This document shows positions 63,816 to 64,000 of a stretch of 64,000 bases of DNA, piece after piece. Below the pieces are notes generated by a model. It did no database searches, had not been told where the DNA came from, and worked only from the letters and a program-made list of their open reading frames with translations. Within the stretch, counting starts at the first letter, position 1. Each line of letters starts with the position of its first letter. This DNA comes from Pseudoips prasinana. Its lineage: Eukaryota; Arthropoda; Insecta; Lepidoptera; Nolidae. Location of the stretch: contig OX621265.1 of assembly GCA_951640165.1 (NCBI GenBank), forward strand, positions 21,837,001 to 21,901,000. Direction: 5' to 3'. The position numbers were made by a program, and so were the translations under genes.

Positions 63816-64000
63816 ATTATAGGCCCATTAAAATTCTTACATCCATTCAATTCTCCAGTCTCCAGGCGCATGGCACGAATAATCAACAAAAGACTTATAA
63901 AATGTTTTTGCAAACAATTAAATAAAGGTCCCATGTGCGTTATCTCCTCCATAGCCAGTATACTATAGTAGTCTTTGCTCCTCCCCCACTAACACATAAT

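Overview
The window looks like gene-poor nuclear DNA of a moth or butterfly (Lepidoptera). The evidence is internal: spliceosomal introns, an AT-rich background, several tRNA-derived SINE families, many 5'-truncated non-LTR retrotransposons of jockey/CR1-like, RTE-like and RNase-H-tailed types, Helitron-like short elements ending in CTAG, and a mariner whose transposase resembles the cecropia subfamily. The species cannot be named from sequence alone.

One host-like gene is supported: a six-exon C2H2 zinc-finger gene on the + strand, join(23569..23671, 26481..26597, 29346..29477, 31926..32096, 36994..37164, 61022..61629). It encodes about 433 residues. Every internal junction is phase 1, and exons 4 and 5 are a 171-bp tandem duplication. 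Intron 5 is about 24 kb and holds most of the exotic sequence.

Layout. 1-12.5 kb: degraded LINEs, SINEs, a DDE_3 transposase relic, and one LINE split by another LINE and a SINE. 12.5-17.1 kb: a nest in which a palindromic MITE flanked by TTAA carries a 4.2-kb terminal-inverted-repeat element, which in turn contains an RTE LINE with a SINE inside it. 17.1-23.5 kb: SINEs, a retroposon with a clear 13-bp target duplication, and a LINE with a long open RT frame (20076-21677). 23.5-37.2 kb: the first five zinc-finger exons among repeats. 39.9-59 kb: a second spliced gene-like unit, probably of transposon origin. It has two CxxC-type modules with introns at equivalent positions and a SWIM-like C-terminal part. 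It is cut apart by a Helitron-like element, an apparently intact mariner (42194-43475), an approximately 8.6-kb minisatellite of about 58 units, a second copy of the 12.5-17 kb composite element, a BEL/Pao fragment and two LINEs. 61.0-61.6 kb: the zinc-finger exon. 61.6-64 kb: RTE relics and SINEs.

The two points I rate highest are the minisatellite, which may have grown inside a solo LTR (TG...CA ends, AATAAA near the 3' end), and the duplicated, frame-compatible exons of the zinc-finger gene. No CRISPR array, operon, rRNA or convincing free-standing tRNA gene was seen. Boundaries were read by eye; most repeat ends are good to about 10-30 bp unless a target duplication is stated.
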